From Methanoculleus sp. UBA208 (lineage in GTDB: Archaea > Halobacteriota > Methanomicrobia > Methanomicrobiales > Methanoculleaceae): 33,842 nt of DNA. The stretch spans positions 1 through 33,842 of the forward strand of contig NZ_DAFZ01000079.1 of NCBI RefSeq assembly GCF_002498065.1, read 5' to 3'. The notes below the pieces were generated by a model, which had not been told where the DNA came from, did not search any database, and worked only from the letters and a program-made list of their open reading frames with translations. This document shows, in pieces, positions 8,688-16,095 of the stretch; position 1 is the first letter of the stretch, and each line of letters opens with the position of its first letter. The translations under genes and the position numbers were made by a program.

Positions 8688-10082
8688 TCAACCGGTCAGG
8701 GGAACGCTGCATCCCTGCGCGTCGTCATCGGTCAGAACCCCCGGTTCGTCGTGAGCGGCGTTGTGAAGCGTGAACCGGAACGCCGCCCCTTCCTCCGGGC
8801 GGCCCGCTATGCGGTCTTCAACCCAGATCCGGCCGCCGTAGCGCTCGATGAGCACCTGCACGAGGAAGAGGCCGAGCCCTTCGCCGACACCTCTCCTCCT
8901 CTTCTCGTAGCGGTAAAAGATCTCGCGCTTCTGATCGTCCGGGACCCCCGGGCCGGTGTCCTCGATCGAGACCCGGACGAACCCGTCTTCGTCTTCCGCC
9001 CGGACGGTAATCTCGACGCCGGGACCGCCGAACTTGACGGCGTTGCCGATGAGGTTCGCAAAGACCTCGGGGAGGAGGTCGTCGGCCAGCACCTGGCGCT
9101 CGGCCGCATCGTAATGGATGGTGCTTTCGGGAAATTGGGCGATCTCGTCGCGGATGACCGTGTCCAGATCCACATGCTTGTGCCCGCCGGACGGCTGATG
9201 AATCCGCCGGATCGTGGAGACGTTTCCCAGGATCTCGATGCTTTTCTTGATACTTCGCTGGAGTTTCTCCACGTATGCCCGTTCGTCCCCGTCCAAGGTC
9301 TCGATGAGCAGTTCGGCATACAGGTTCGCGACGTTCTCGGTGTTGCGGATGTCGTGGGTGAGGATGTCGAGGTAGAGGTTCGCCTCCCGGTTGGCCGAAG
9401 CGAGTTGCTGGTGGAGCCGGGCAAGGTCTTCGGTGTGGCGCTGGAGGGCCTCTTCGGCCTGCTTCCTCTCGGTGATGTCGGTGAACATGGCGAAAGACCC
9501 GGTAAACCCGCCGTCTCCGTCTTTTCTGGCGGTGACGGAGACCAGGACCCACCGGGCGCTCCCGTCCCTGTGCCTGAGCCTGCACTCGTACCTGCCGTCG
9601 AGACACTGCTCTTTTGCCGCCATGCGGTCCCGGTGCGCGCCGAGGTCCTCGCTGAAATAGAAGTCGGCCAGCGGCCGGCCGAGCAGTTCCCCCGGCGAAT
9701 AACTGAGCATATCGGCCATTGTGCGGTTGACGTAGGTGATCATCTGGCGGCGGTCTATCTGCAGGATGCCCTCGTTCGCCATCTCTACGATGGAGCGGAA
9801 CTTCTCCTCGCTCTTCTGCAGGGCCTCCCCGGTCACTCTGCGCTCGTTCGTCTCGGCGACCAGCATCGCGAGAAGGGCCTGCCGTTTACGGAGGGCGAAG
9901 TATGCGGCGGTCACGGCGAGCACGGTGGTGAAGATGACGGTATGCAGGTGCGATTCCGAGAGCGAGATCTCGGGATAGAGGTAGTCCTTGATGAACTGGT
10001 ATATGCTCATCAGGACGAATACAAAGACCGCTATCTTGCCGAGCGTGAGATAGAGGTTGACGGGCTGGATATCTTGATTCAT
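8688..10082 (-). CDS. Membrane PAS-domain sensor histidine kinase
   Basis: Starting at ATG 10082 (GGGGTG just upstream) the protein has 464 aa. An earlier GTG at 10133 is possible but has no ribosome site. Two membrane segments lie near residues 15-33 and 47-66, then a PAS domain from about 88 to 205 (SEEKFRSIVEMANEGILQI) ending in the usual DITERKQAEEAL, a coiled linker, an H-box with His in LDILTHDIRNTENV near 250, and an HATPase domain with N box (FANLIGNAVKFGG), G1 (DTGPGVP) and G2 (GEGLGLFLV). It should sense a signal through the PAS domain and autophosphorylate. No partner regulator adjoins it. The HDIRN-type H-box is common among methanogen kinases. The ligand is unknown. Confidence 0.9.
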   Translation of the reverse strand: MNQDIQPVNLYLTLGKIAVFVFVLMSIYQFIKDYLYPEISLSESHLHTVIFTTVLAVTAAYFALRKRQALLAMLVAETNERRVTGEALQKSEEKFRSIVEMANEGILQIDRRQMITYVNRTMADMLSYSPGELLGRPLADFYFSEDLGAHRDRMAAKEQCLDGRYECRLRHRDGSARWVLVSVTARKDGDGGFTGSFAMFTDITERKQAEEALQRHTEDLARLHQQLASANREANLYLDILTHDIRNTENVANLYAELLIETLDGDERAYVEKLQRSIKKSIEILGNVSTIRRIHQPSGGHKHVDLDTVIRDEIAQFPESTIHYDAAERQVLADDLLPEVFANLIGNAVKFGGPGVEITVRAEDEDGFVRVSIEDTGPGVPDDQKREIFYRYEKRRRGVGEGLGLFLVQVLIERYGGRIWVEDRIAGRPEEGAAFRFTLHNAAHDEPGVLTDDDAQGCSVPLTG

Positions 10083-10636
10083 GCGCACCCCACGGTGAAG
10101 CAGCACGGGACGTTCTGTGTTCCGCGGGATCACCGATCTACGTGGGCTTCATGCAATGCCACACCCGGCGGGGTGACCTGCCTGAAAACCACTCCGATCT
10201 GCCTAATTTCACGTACCGAGGCCGGAGCCTGAACGAGTGCGGCGGCCAGGTGCTTGATCGCATTCTCCCCCGCGCCTCAATAAACCTTCCCCGGTGGTGC
10301 ATGCCTTCGCCTCCCCGGATTTTTCGGGGGGACGGTTCCCGGCGCCGCTCGCCCCCGGGCGTGCCAGGACGGTATATCCGCACCGGCGCGGCGCCTTCTT
10401 CCATGAACGCGCATCGTGTGCAGAACTCGTCGGCTTCGGGCTTTTCACCTGGCTTCTCCTCCTCTTTGCGATCCCCTTCCGTTCACCGGACGGGGAGGCG
10501 CTCTATGGCATCTTCCTGATCTGGTCGGCCCTGCCCATCTTCTCCGCCGCGCTCGGGACCGCCCTCATCGTGGTCTGTTTCAGGGGTGTCAGGGGCCGTT
10601 TCGTCCGGGAAGGCGGCCGGGCCGGTCCCCGGCCCC
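10083..10636. other. Long gap between permease and kinase genes
   Basis: About 550 bases separate the ABC permease end from the kinase start. Besides the uncertain plus-strand membrane ORF, the stretch has a CCCCGG-attttt-CGGGG hairpin around 10314-10330 that could end transcription or form a leader stem. No tRNA-like fold or repeat unit was seen. Confidence 0.4.
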
Positions 10637-10683
10637 TCAGATGCGGATCTTTCGGAAGAGGTACGCCCCGGCGACGGTCATGA
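10294..10683 (+). CDS. Possible small membrane protein (uncertain)
   Basis: A 129-codon frame from GTG 10294 contains two hydrophobic stretches, LVGFGLFTWLLLLFAIPF and LYGIFLIWSALPIFSAALGT, separated by a short polar turn, followed by an Arg-rich tail. This would suit a two-helix membrane protein. Against it: the N-terminal 45 residues look non-natural, no ribosome site or well-placed TATA is seen, and the last 47 bases overlap the end of the convergent ABC permease gene. The hydrophobic part has codon use like real genes here. It may be real, a decayed gene, or chance. No family was recognised. Confidence 0.35.
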   Translation: MVHAFASPDFSGGRFPAPLAPGRARTVYPHRRGAFFHERASCAELVGFGLFTWLLLLFAIPFRSPDGEALYGIFLIWSALPIFSAALGTALIVVCFRGVRGRFVREGGRAGPRPLRCGSFGRGTPRRRS

Positions 10684-11386
10684 GCACGGCGCAGGCGGCC
10701 ATGAAGGCGAGGCTGACGAGCGGGTGGACCTGAGCCGTCCCGGAGAGGCCGTAGCGGATCCCCTCGACGCCGTAGGTCAGGGGATCAGCGAGCGTCAACG
10801 GCCGGAGCCAGGCGGGCAGGCTGTCGATAGGGAAGAGCGCTCCCGAGAGGCCGAAGATCGGAAAGATCACGAAGTTCATGATGAGCTGGAAGCCGTGCAT
10901 ATCCTCCATCTTCGATGCGATGGCGATGCCGAACGCGGTGAAGGTTACGCCGATCAGTGCCATGAACCCGACGGCTACCAGGAACCCGGCAATGCCGGCG
11001 GGCTTGAGGCCGATGAAGAGCGCAAACACCATGAGGATCAGCCCCTGGATGACCGCCGTCGTCGCTCCCCCGAGCGTCTGGCCGATCATGATCTCGAGAC
11101 GCGAGACCGGGGCGACGAGCGTCTCTTTCAGAAACCCGAACTGTTTGTCCCAGATGATCTGGATCCCTGAAAAGACCGAGGTGAAGAGAACGCTCATCGC
11201 CACGATGCCGGGGATGATGAATTCCATGTAGCCCTCTTCCATGCCGGGAATACTGACGATCGAGTTCAGCCCGAACCCGAGCACCAGCATGAAGAAGAGG
11301 GGCATCCCGAGGCTGCCGACGATCCTGCTCTTTGAGCGCAGGTAGCGCTTGACGTTCCGCAGCCATATGGTATAGACGATATCCAC
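10637..11386 (-). CDS. ABC-2 type transporter permease
   Basis: Starting at GTG 11386 (GGAGG eight bases upstream, inside the end of the ATPase gene) the protein has 249 aa and about six membrane segments, for example GMPLFFMLVLGFGL, GIVAMSVLFTSVFSG, VIQGLILMVFALFIGL, AVGFMALIGVTFTAFG, LIMNFVIFPIFGLSGALF and SLAFMAACAVLMTVAG. The ABC-2 signature is visible as LSGALFPIDSLPAWLRPL followed by ADPLTYGVEGIR. It is the membrane half of a DrrAB-like exporter with the ATPase directly upstream. Drug, lipid or polysaccharide export are all possible. A longer frame to 11629 exists but runs inside the ATPase gene. Confidence 0.92.
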   Translation of the reverse strand: MDIVYTIWLRNVKRYLRSKSRIVGSLGMPLFFMLVLGFGLNSIVSIPGMEEGYMEFIIPGIVAMSVLFTSVFSGIQIIWDKQFGFLKETLVAPVSRLEIMIGQTLGGATTAVIQGLILMVFALFIGLKPAGIAGFLVAVGFMALIGVTFTAFGIAIASKMEDMHGFQLIMNFVIFPIFGLSGALFPIDSLPAWLRPLTLADPLTYGVEGIRYGLSGTAQVHPLVSLAFMAACAVLMTVAGAYLFRKIRI

Positions 11387-11388
11387 GC

Positions 11389-12408
11389 TTAGCGCCTCCT
11401 TGCCCGCTGAAACATGCGTATCGTCTCTCTGCCGTCCGCCTCTTCCTCCCGGATCGTCCTCCCCGTGTAGTGCAGGAAGACGTCCTCGAGCGTCGGCTTC
11501 CTCACCGAGAGGGAGGTGATGCCGATGCCGCTCTGGTGGATGGCGGTCACGATCCCGGGGATGTGGCGGTCGGCGTCCTGCAGGCGGACCGTCACCGAGC
11601 CGTCGTGCCTCTCGATCCCGGAGACCCACGGGGCGGTCAGGAGACCGGCGACTGCATCGGGGTCGGGCGAGGCTATGGTGACGACGTCGCCGCCGATGGA
11701 GCCTTTCAGGTTCTCTGCGGTGTCGAGCGCGACGATCGTTCCGCGATCGATGATCGCTATGCGGTCGCAGAGCCGGTCGGCCTCCTCCATGTAGTGGGTG
11801 GTGAGGATGATGGTGATGCCCTTCTCGCTGTTTAACCGTGCGATGTAATCCCAGAGGTGGTTTCGCGTCTGCGGGTCGAGGCCGAGGGTGGGTTCGTCCA
11901 GGAAGAGCACCTTCGGCTCGTGGAGCAGTCCCCGGGCGATCTCGAGCCGCCGGCGCATGCCGCCCGAGTAGGTCTTGACGAGGTCGTCTTTCCGGTCTTC
12001 GAGCCCGACGAGGGCCAGGAGTTCGCCGATACGCCGCCGGCGCTCTTCGGTGCCGATCCGGTAGAGGCGGCCGTGGAAGTCCATGTTCTCGTATGCCGTC
12101 AGCTCTTCGTCCAGGCTCTGGTCCTGGAAGACGATCCCGATGGATTTGCGGACGTCGTCTTCCCCGGTCACGATGTCGTGCCCGTTGACCGTCGCCGTGC
12201 CCGAGGTGGGTTTCTGCATCGTCGAGAGCATGGAGATGGTCGTGGTTTTTCCCGCTCCGTTCGGGCCGAGGAGCCCGAAGATCTCGCCTTCCTCGATGGA
12301 GAACGAGATGCCGTCGACGGCGACGAGACCGTCGAAGGATTTCGTCAGGTTACTCGCGTGTATCGCCGGCATGGTTCCGGTTTTCCGGTTCACTGTGTCT
12401 GTGTGCAT
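11389..12408 (-). CDS. ABC transporter ATP-binding protein, DrrA-like
   Basis: The 339-aa protein has a complete nucleotide-binding domain: Walker A GPNGAGKTTT, Q-loop GIVFQDQSLDEELT, signature YSGGMRRRLEIA, Walker B VLFLDEPTLGLD and H-loop ILTTHYMEEA. The C-terminal 80 residues match the DUF4162 extension of DrrA/NodI-type ATPases. It powers the permease encoded just downstream, making a two-gene exporter. The gene lies 21 bases after the AbrB-type regulator, so one transcript from the 12724 operator region is likely. The start may be the listed ATG at 12408 or the ATG at 12372 (MPAIHASNLTKSF), which is nearer the usual domain start; neither has a strong ribosome site. Confidence 0.93.
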   Translation of the reverse strand: MHTDTVNRKTGTMPAIHASNLTKSFDGLVAVDGISFSIEEGEIFGLLGPNGAGKTTTISMLSTMQKPTSGTATVNGHDIVTGEDDVRKSIGIVFQDQSLDEELTAYENMDFHGRLYRIGTEERRRRIGELLALVGLEDRKDDLVKTYSGGMRRRLEIARGLLHEPKVLFLDEPTLGLDPQTRNHLWDYIARLNSEKGITIILTTHYMEEADRLCDRIAIIDRGTIVALDTAENLKGSIGGDVVTIASPDPDAVAGLLTAPWVSGIERHDGSVTVRLQDADRHIPGIVTAIHQSGIGITSLSVRKPTLEDVFLHYTGRTIREEEADGRETIRMFQRARRR

Positions 12409-12429
12409 TCTATCCCAGACAGCCCTTTT

Positions 12430-12660
12430 TCAATCCTCGGGCGGCTCCTCCGGCACTGTATCGAAGATCCGGAGCATTCTTTCTGCGATCCGGCGGAACT
12501 TATCCGCTTTGACGATAACAAGTCCGTGCCCCTCGTTGCCGAGGACCATCAGCGTATCGCCGGGTTTGATGTCGAAGATCTCCCGGGCCTCTTTCGGGAT
12601 GACGATCTGGCCGCGTTCGCCGACCTTGACAGTCCCGAAGATGTGCTTTTTGTGAAACAT
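12430..12660 (-). CDS. AbrB/SpoVT-type DNA-binding regulator
   Basis: The 76-aa protein consists of a swapped-hairpin AbrB fold: GTVKVGERGQIVIPKEAREI followed by FDIKPGDTLMVLGNE, the classic SpoVT-AbrB pattern, and a short charged helix and acidic tail (PEEPPED). The start has an excellent ribosome site, GAGGTGAT, four bases before ATG. It is the first gene of the operon with the ABC exporter, so it probably controls that operon; the palindrome at 12724-12737 is the natural operator. These proteins act as dimers. The inducing signal is unknown. Confidence 0.9.
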   Translation of the reverse strand: MFHKKHIFGTVKVGERGQIVIPKEAREIFDIKPGDTLMVLGNEGHGLVIVKADKFRRIAERMLRIFDTVPEEPPED

Positions 12661-12703
12661 CGATCACCTCGTCAGCGGCATTTCACCGTGCGGTGACTGC
12701 GCC

Positions 12704-12738
12704 TATCATACTTTTCACACTAATATGATATATCATAC
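12704..12738. promoter_or_regulatory. AT-rich promoter/operator of the AbrB-ABC operon
   Basis: A perfect 14-bp palindrome, TATGATATATCATA, lies at 12724-12737 in otherwise GC-rich DNA and contains the likely TATA box of the minus-strand operon. The 8-mer TATCATAC occurs at 12704-12711 and again at 12731-12738 in the same orientation, 27 bases apart. Autoregulation by the AbrB-type protein through these sites is inference. Confidence 0.6.
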
Positions 12739-12996
12739 CATATGAATCTCTCGCCCGGGTGCGCCCTCCGGTCCTGCCGTGAGCGGCACGGCACTCCCCG
12801 GGCGAGGGGAACAGAGGATTTTTACTCACGGGGAGTCCGACGGACAGCGGTTCACGGTCGGCCGGCAGGAGATGTGCCGGCACCCGCCCTGCTCGCTTTT
12901 CTGCAGATCGTTTAACGCTCCCCGGCATCGAAGGAGGGATTTGACCTGAGGAACCGTGCAGGAGAACAATCCCGTCCTGCCCTAGTTACTTCAATA
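12739..12996. other. Intergenic stretch before glnA with inverted repeats
   Basis: No credible gene is seen. It holds a GCCGTG-agcgg-CACGGC hairpin near 12776-12792 and an 8-bp inverted pair ACTCCCCG (12793-12800) and CGGGGAGT (12829-12836) enclosing a T-tract. These may form a structured leader or terminator on either strand; the direction is undetermined. Confidence 0.4.
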
Positions 12997-13018
12997 GATA
13001 TTTATCCCATCGGATAAA
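12997..13018 (+). promoter_or_regulatory. glnA TATA box and overlapping inverted repeat
   Basis: GATATTTATC at 12997-13006 is placed about 30 bases before the glnA ATG, so the transcript should be nearly leaderless; no ribosome site precedes the ATG. TTTATCC (13001-13007), a CATC spacer and GGATAAA (13012-13018) form a 7-bp inverted repeat overlapping the TATA box, a fitting place for a nitrogen repressor. It differs from the NrpR sites published for Methanococcus (GGAA-N6-TTCC). Confidence 0.55.
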
Positions 13019-13031
13019 AGTAGAAATCCAC

Positions 13032-14360
13032 ATGTCCGGTGATGCCATTTCTGCAATGCTCGAGCGCATCGAACAGGATAACGTCCGATTCCTTCGCCTG
13101 CAGTTTACCGACCTCCTGGGGCTGCCCAAAAACGTCGCGATCCCGGCCGGGCAGGCCGAAAAGGCGCTGACCGGCGGCATCGGGTTCGACGGATCGTCGA
13201 TCGAGGGCTTCGTCCGGATCGAGGAGTCCGACATGGTGCTCAAACCCGACTTCTCCACGTATACTCTCCTGCCCTGGCAGTCCCGGGAGTGTGCGGAGGC
13301 ACGCTTCGTCTGCGACATATACAAGGCCAACGGCACGCCGTTCGAGGGCGATCCGCGGCACGTGCTCCGGCGGGCGATGGAGGACGCGGCGAAGGACGGC
13401 TACGTCTTCAACACCGGCCCGGAGCTGGAGTTCTTCCTCTTCCGGATGCTCGAAGGGCGGCCGACGACGCAGTTCCAGGACGTCGGGGGCTACTTCGACC
13501 TCGCGCCGACCGACCTTGCGGAGGATGTCCGGCGCGAGATCATCTTCGCCCTCACCGAGATGGGGTTCGAGATCGAGGCGTCGCACCACGAGGTCGCCGA
13601 GAGCCAGCACGAGATCGACTTCAAGTACAGCGACGCGCTCCACACGGCGGACAATGTCATCACCTTCAAGTTCGCCGCGAAGACGATTGCGCTGATGCGC
13701 GGCCTGCACGCGTCGTTCATGGCAAAGCCCATCTACGGCATCTGCGGGAGCGGGATGCACACCAACTGTTCGCTGGCAAAAGACGGCAAAAACGCGTTCT
13801 ACGACCCGGACGCCCCATTGCAGCTCTCAAAGACCTGCATGCACTTCATCGGCGGGCTGCTCAAACACGCACCGGCCATCACCCGGCTCGCGAACCCGAC
13901 GATCAACTCCTACAAGAGGCTCGTCCCCGGCTACGAGGCGCCCTGCTACGTCAGCTGGAGCGCGAGCAACCGGTCGGCCCTGGTCCGGGTTCCGGCGCCG
14001 CGCGGCAACAGCACCCGGGTCGAGTTCCGCAGCCCCGATCCGACCTGCAACCCCTACCTCGCCTTCGCCGCGATGCTCGCGGCCGGGATGGAGGGTATCC
14101 GGGAGGAGATCGAACCCCCGGCCGGGGTCAACAAGAACATCTACCACATGACGGCCGTTGAGCGGGAGCACGACGGGATCGGGATGCTGCCCGGCGACCT
14201 CGCCGAGGCCCACCGGGCCCTGCTCGCCGACGACCTCATCTGCCGGGCGCTCGGCCCTCATGTTGTCGAGGCGCTCACGAATGTCACGGACGCCGAGTGG
14301 GACGCCTACCGGACGATGGTTCACCCCTGGGAACTCGACCGGTACCTGGCGACCTATTAA
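13032..14360 (+). CDS. glnA: Glutamine synthetase, type I
   Basis: The 442-aa protein makes glutamine from glutamate, ammonia and ATP. Family marks in order: N-terminal beta-grasp with LQFTDLLGLPKNVAIP, the latch GFDGSSIEGFVRIEESDM near residues 55-72, the metal-site GPELEFFLF near 130, the ATP/substrate region AKPIYGICGSGMHTNCSL near 235, and NRSALVRVPAP with the Arg-rich STRVEFRSPDPTCNPYLAF near 330. The NIYHM context and length fit the GSI-alpha type, which is not adenylylated, so control is expected through transcription and direct effectors. The start follows a near-leaderless promoter. No ammonium transporter or PII gene adjoins it. Confidence 0.97.
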   Translation: MSGDAISAMLERIEQDNVRFLRLQFTDLLGLPKNVAIPAGQAEKALTGGIGFDGSSIEGFVRIEESDMVLKPDFSTYTLLPWQSRECAEARFVCDIYKANGTPFEGDPRHVLRRAMEDAAKDGYVFNTGPELEFFLFRMLEGRPTTQFQDVGGYFDLAPTDLAEDVRREIIFALTEMGFEIEASHHEVAESQHEIDFKYSDALHTADNVITFKFAAKTIALMRGLHASFMAKPIYGICGSGMHTNCSLAKDGKNAFYDPDAPLQLSKTCMHFIGGLLKHAPAITRLANPTINSYKRLVPGYEAPCYVSWSASNRSALVRVPAPRGNSTRVEFRSPDPTCNPYLAFAAMLAAGMEGIREEIEPPAGVNKNIYHMTAVEREHDGIGMLPGDLAEAHRALLADDLICRALGPHVVEALTNVTDAEWDAYRTMVHPWELDRYLATY

Positions 14361-14365
14361 CCTCT

Positions 14366-14470
14366 TTTAACGACGGGCCGAAGGGTGCGACGGTTCGTTG
14401 GAACCGGAGCATGAGAAGCCCGAAGGGCTTCGAGTCCGGAGTTCGAGCACCGCCAGGTGCGAGTTACGAG
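14366..14470. repeat. Hairpin repeat block downstream of glnA
   Basis: Successive small hairpins lie in a row: GGTTC-gttg-GAACC (14392-14405), GAAGCCC-gaa-GGGCTTC (14415-14431) and GCACC-gcca-GGTGC (14447-14460), joined by GGAGCATGA and GTCCGGAGTTCGA linkers. The same architecture, in the opposite orientation, is found at 33620-33842 and inside moaD. The block begins just after glnA and its T-rich CTCTTTTA tract, so it might also affect the glnA transcript end. Confidence 0.75.
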
Positions 14471-14543
14471 AACAGCCGGTCTCACCTGAGCGGCCCGGTC
14501 GGGAGCACCCCGGCCTCCCCGGCGCTTCACATGAGATAACAGT

Positions 14544-14626
14544 GTTGTCCCTATGCGCCCTTGACTCACGCGAAGACGCTCGCGTGAGACCAGAGCAGCG
14601 TGCAGGTGCATCGCTGTGGGGACGAC
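14544..14626. ncRNA. Predicted three-way-junction structured element
   Basis: Three nested helices can be drawn: a closing stem GTTGTCCC (14544-14551) with GGGACGAC (14619-14626, one G-U pair), a hairpin CTCACGCG (14565-14572) with CGCGTGAG (14581-14588), and a hairpin CAGCG (14596-14600) with CGCTG (14612-14616). No believable protein is encoded here. This could be a small RNA or an untranslated-region structure. Plus-strand pairing was used but the orientation is unproven, and no promoter was identified. Confidence 0.4.
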
Positions 14627-14732
14627 GTGATCCGATGATTGCAAAGCCGGCACAGCAAACCCGCTCACGGCGGCGCTCCCCTGCGGGGCAACGGAGAAAA
14701 AGGGGTATTCAGTGGTAACCCTGTCGTCGGGG

Positions 14733-15053
14733 CTAGCAGCACTGCTGTTTGCCGCCGGCCTCCTCTCCCTCGAGGAGGAGCCTGCCGAAGAGCACCCTCT
14801 CAAGTGTCGTGGAGACGTACTTCATCCGCTGCGCCGTTTCCATGTCCTCGTAGCGGTGGATGTCGGCATAAACCTGCAGGCGGACGAGGCCGAACCGGAG
14901 GCGGTCGAGGTCTTCGTCCTCGAGTCCCGAGGCCTCGCGGTAGATGGGCTCGAGCAGGAAGGGGAACTGTTCGTAGTTTTCAAGCACCTCGACAATCCTT
15001 GAGTATATCGGGAGGAGGTCCCCCTGCCCGGCAAGAATCCTCGAGTAATCCAT
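14733..15053 (-). CDS. Conserved-looking hypothetical protein in the Mrp operon
   Basis: The 106-aa protein is mostly helical and acidic (DYSRILAGQGDLLPIYSRIV, then EDEDLDRLRFGLVRLQVYAD) and ends in GGKQQCC, a cysteine pair at the C terminus. I do not recognise the family. ATG 15053 starts one base after the mrp stop, so the two are surely co-transcribed and probably translationally coupled. The terminal Cys pair next to an Fe-S carrier gene could mean a metal- or cluster-linked role, but that is only context. A minus-strand T-tract at 14697-14701, after a CCCC-GCA-GGGG hairpin, is a likely terminator for this operon. Confidence 0.75.
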   Translation of the reverse strand: MDYSRILAGQGDLLPIYSRIVEVLENYEQFPFLLEPIYREASGLEDEDLDRLRFGLVRLQVYADIHRYEDMETAQRMKYVSTTLERVLFGRLLLEGEEAGGKQQCC

Positions 15054-15054
15054 C

Positions 15055-15957
15055 TTATCCCTCGATCTCTTCTACCAGGGCCTGCATGATGGCATCGAAA
15101 CTCTTCCAGGTCGGGCTTTCCTCTGCCCCGGCATGGCGGATGATGAAGGGCCTTCCTTCGTCTGCAGCCTTCCGCATCTCGGGATCGAGCGGGATAGATC
15201 CGAGGAACGGCACACTGAGCCCCTCTGCCTCTTTCTTGCCGCCGCCCCTGCCGAAGATGTCGATCTCCTCCTTGCAGTGGGGGCAGACGAACCCGCTCAT
15301 GTTCTCGACGATCCCGAGCACCGGGAGTTCGAGTTTCTTGATGAACTCGGCTGCCTTGCTCGAGTCGAGGACCGCGACGTCCTGCGGGGTGGTGACGATG
15401 ACTGCGCCGGCGATGTTCGGGGCGAGCTGGGCGACGGTGAGCGCCTCGTCGCCGGTGCCGGGCGGAAGATCGACGATCAGGTAGTCGAGGTCGCCCCAGT
15501 TGACGTCTTCCAGGAACTGCCTGATGACCGTCATCTTCATCGGCCCACGCCAGATCACGGGAGTACTGCGCTCCGGGAGCAGGAATGCCATGGAGATGAC
15601 CGCGAGGTTGCCGGTAACCCTGACCGGTTCGATGATCTTCCCGTCGTAGGACTGGAGACGGGCGTCCTCGATCCCGAGCATCTTGGGGATGTCCGGGCCG
15701 TGAATGTCGAGGTCGATGAGACCCGTGTTATAGCCGCGGTTGGCGAGGGCGTAGGCGAGGTTTGCCGAGACCGTGCTCTTCCCGACGCCGCCCTTTCCGG
15801 AGAGGACGAGGACGACGTGCTTTACGCTGACGTCGGCTTTCGGAGGGAGGCCCTTCGGGGCGTCCACGTTTCTCGGATCATCGCATCCGGTCGCAGACGG
15901 GCAACCGGCGCAGTTCCCGGTGCAGGTTTCCTTATCGGGTTCGTTCGTTTGAGTCAT
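15055..15957 (-). CDS. Mrp/NBP35-type iron-sulfur cluster carrier ATPase
   Basis: The 300-aa protein belongs to the Mrp/NBP35 (ApbC) P-loop family that carries [4Fe-4S] clusters to apoproteins. An N-terminal cysteine cluster, CTGNCAGCPSATGC, resembles the ferredoxin-like motif of eukaryotic NBP35. The deviant Walker A is GKGGVGKST near residues 54-62, switch I is IDLDIHGPDIPKMLG, Walker B is YLIVDLPPGTGDE, and the bridging cluster motif is CPHC in NMSGFVCPHCKEE. It heads a two-gene operon with the unknown 106-aa protein. In methanogens, rich in Fe-S proteins, it should act in cytosolic cluster delivery. Its promoter is the TATA/inverted repeat at 15982-16018. Confidence 0.95.
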   Translation of the reverse strand: MTQTNEPDKETCTGNCAGCPSATGCDDPRNVDAPKGLPPKADVSVKHVVLVLSGKGGVGKSTVSANLAYALANRGYNTGLIDLDIHGPDIPKMLGIEDARLQSYDGKIIEPVRVTGNLAVISMAFLLPERSTPVIWRGPMKMTVIRQFLEDVNWGDLDYLIVDLPPGTGDEALTVAQLAPNIAGAVIVTTPQDVAVLDSSKAAEFIKKLELPVLGIVENMSGFVCPHCKEEIDIFGRGGGKKEAEGLSVPFLGSIPLDPEMRKAADEGRPFIIRHAGAEESPTWKSFDAIMQALVEEIEG

Positions 15958-15981
15958 AAGAAATATCCTCTGCGGAATAGT

Positions 15982-16018
15982 ATCCTTCTCTAGAAGGATC
16001 TAAAACTACTATATATTA
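15982..16018 (-). promoter_or_regulatory. mrp promoter with perfect inverted repeat
   Basis: Minus-strand TTAATATATAG (16008-16018) is a clear TATA box. About 10-25 bases downstream, ATCCTTCT (15982-15989) and AGAAGGAT (15992-15999) form a perfect 8-bp inverted repeat with a 2-base spacer, close to the expected transcription start. It may be an operator; an iron- or redox-responsive regulator would make sense for an Fe-S carrier but is speculation. Confidence 0.55.
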
Positions 16019-16095
16019 ACGGTAAACGTCACAAAAAGGTATAGTTTATGGCAAATTGTCCCGTTCGGCCGCAGGGGGGCTATTTCATGCACGGG

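Noticed and set aside
7525..8712. 395-codon minus-strand ORF opposite cca
   Set aside because: Shadow of a well-recognised CCA-adding enzyme; the product has no domain.
12683..12928. 81-codon minus ORF upstream of the AbrB gene
   Set aside because: It covers the TATA box and operator of the AbrB operon and has no ribosome site or family resemblance.
14544..14626. tRNA gene
   Set aside because: The closing stem could pass for an acceptor, but there is no D arm, anticodon loop pattern or T-loop GTTCRA in the right places.
14357..14803. ORFs on both strands across the region downstream of glnA
   Set aside because: Low-complexity Arg/Ser/Pro-rich products covering hairpin repeats and overlapping the 106-aa Mrp-operon gene.
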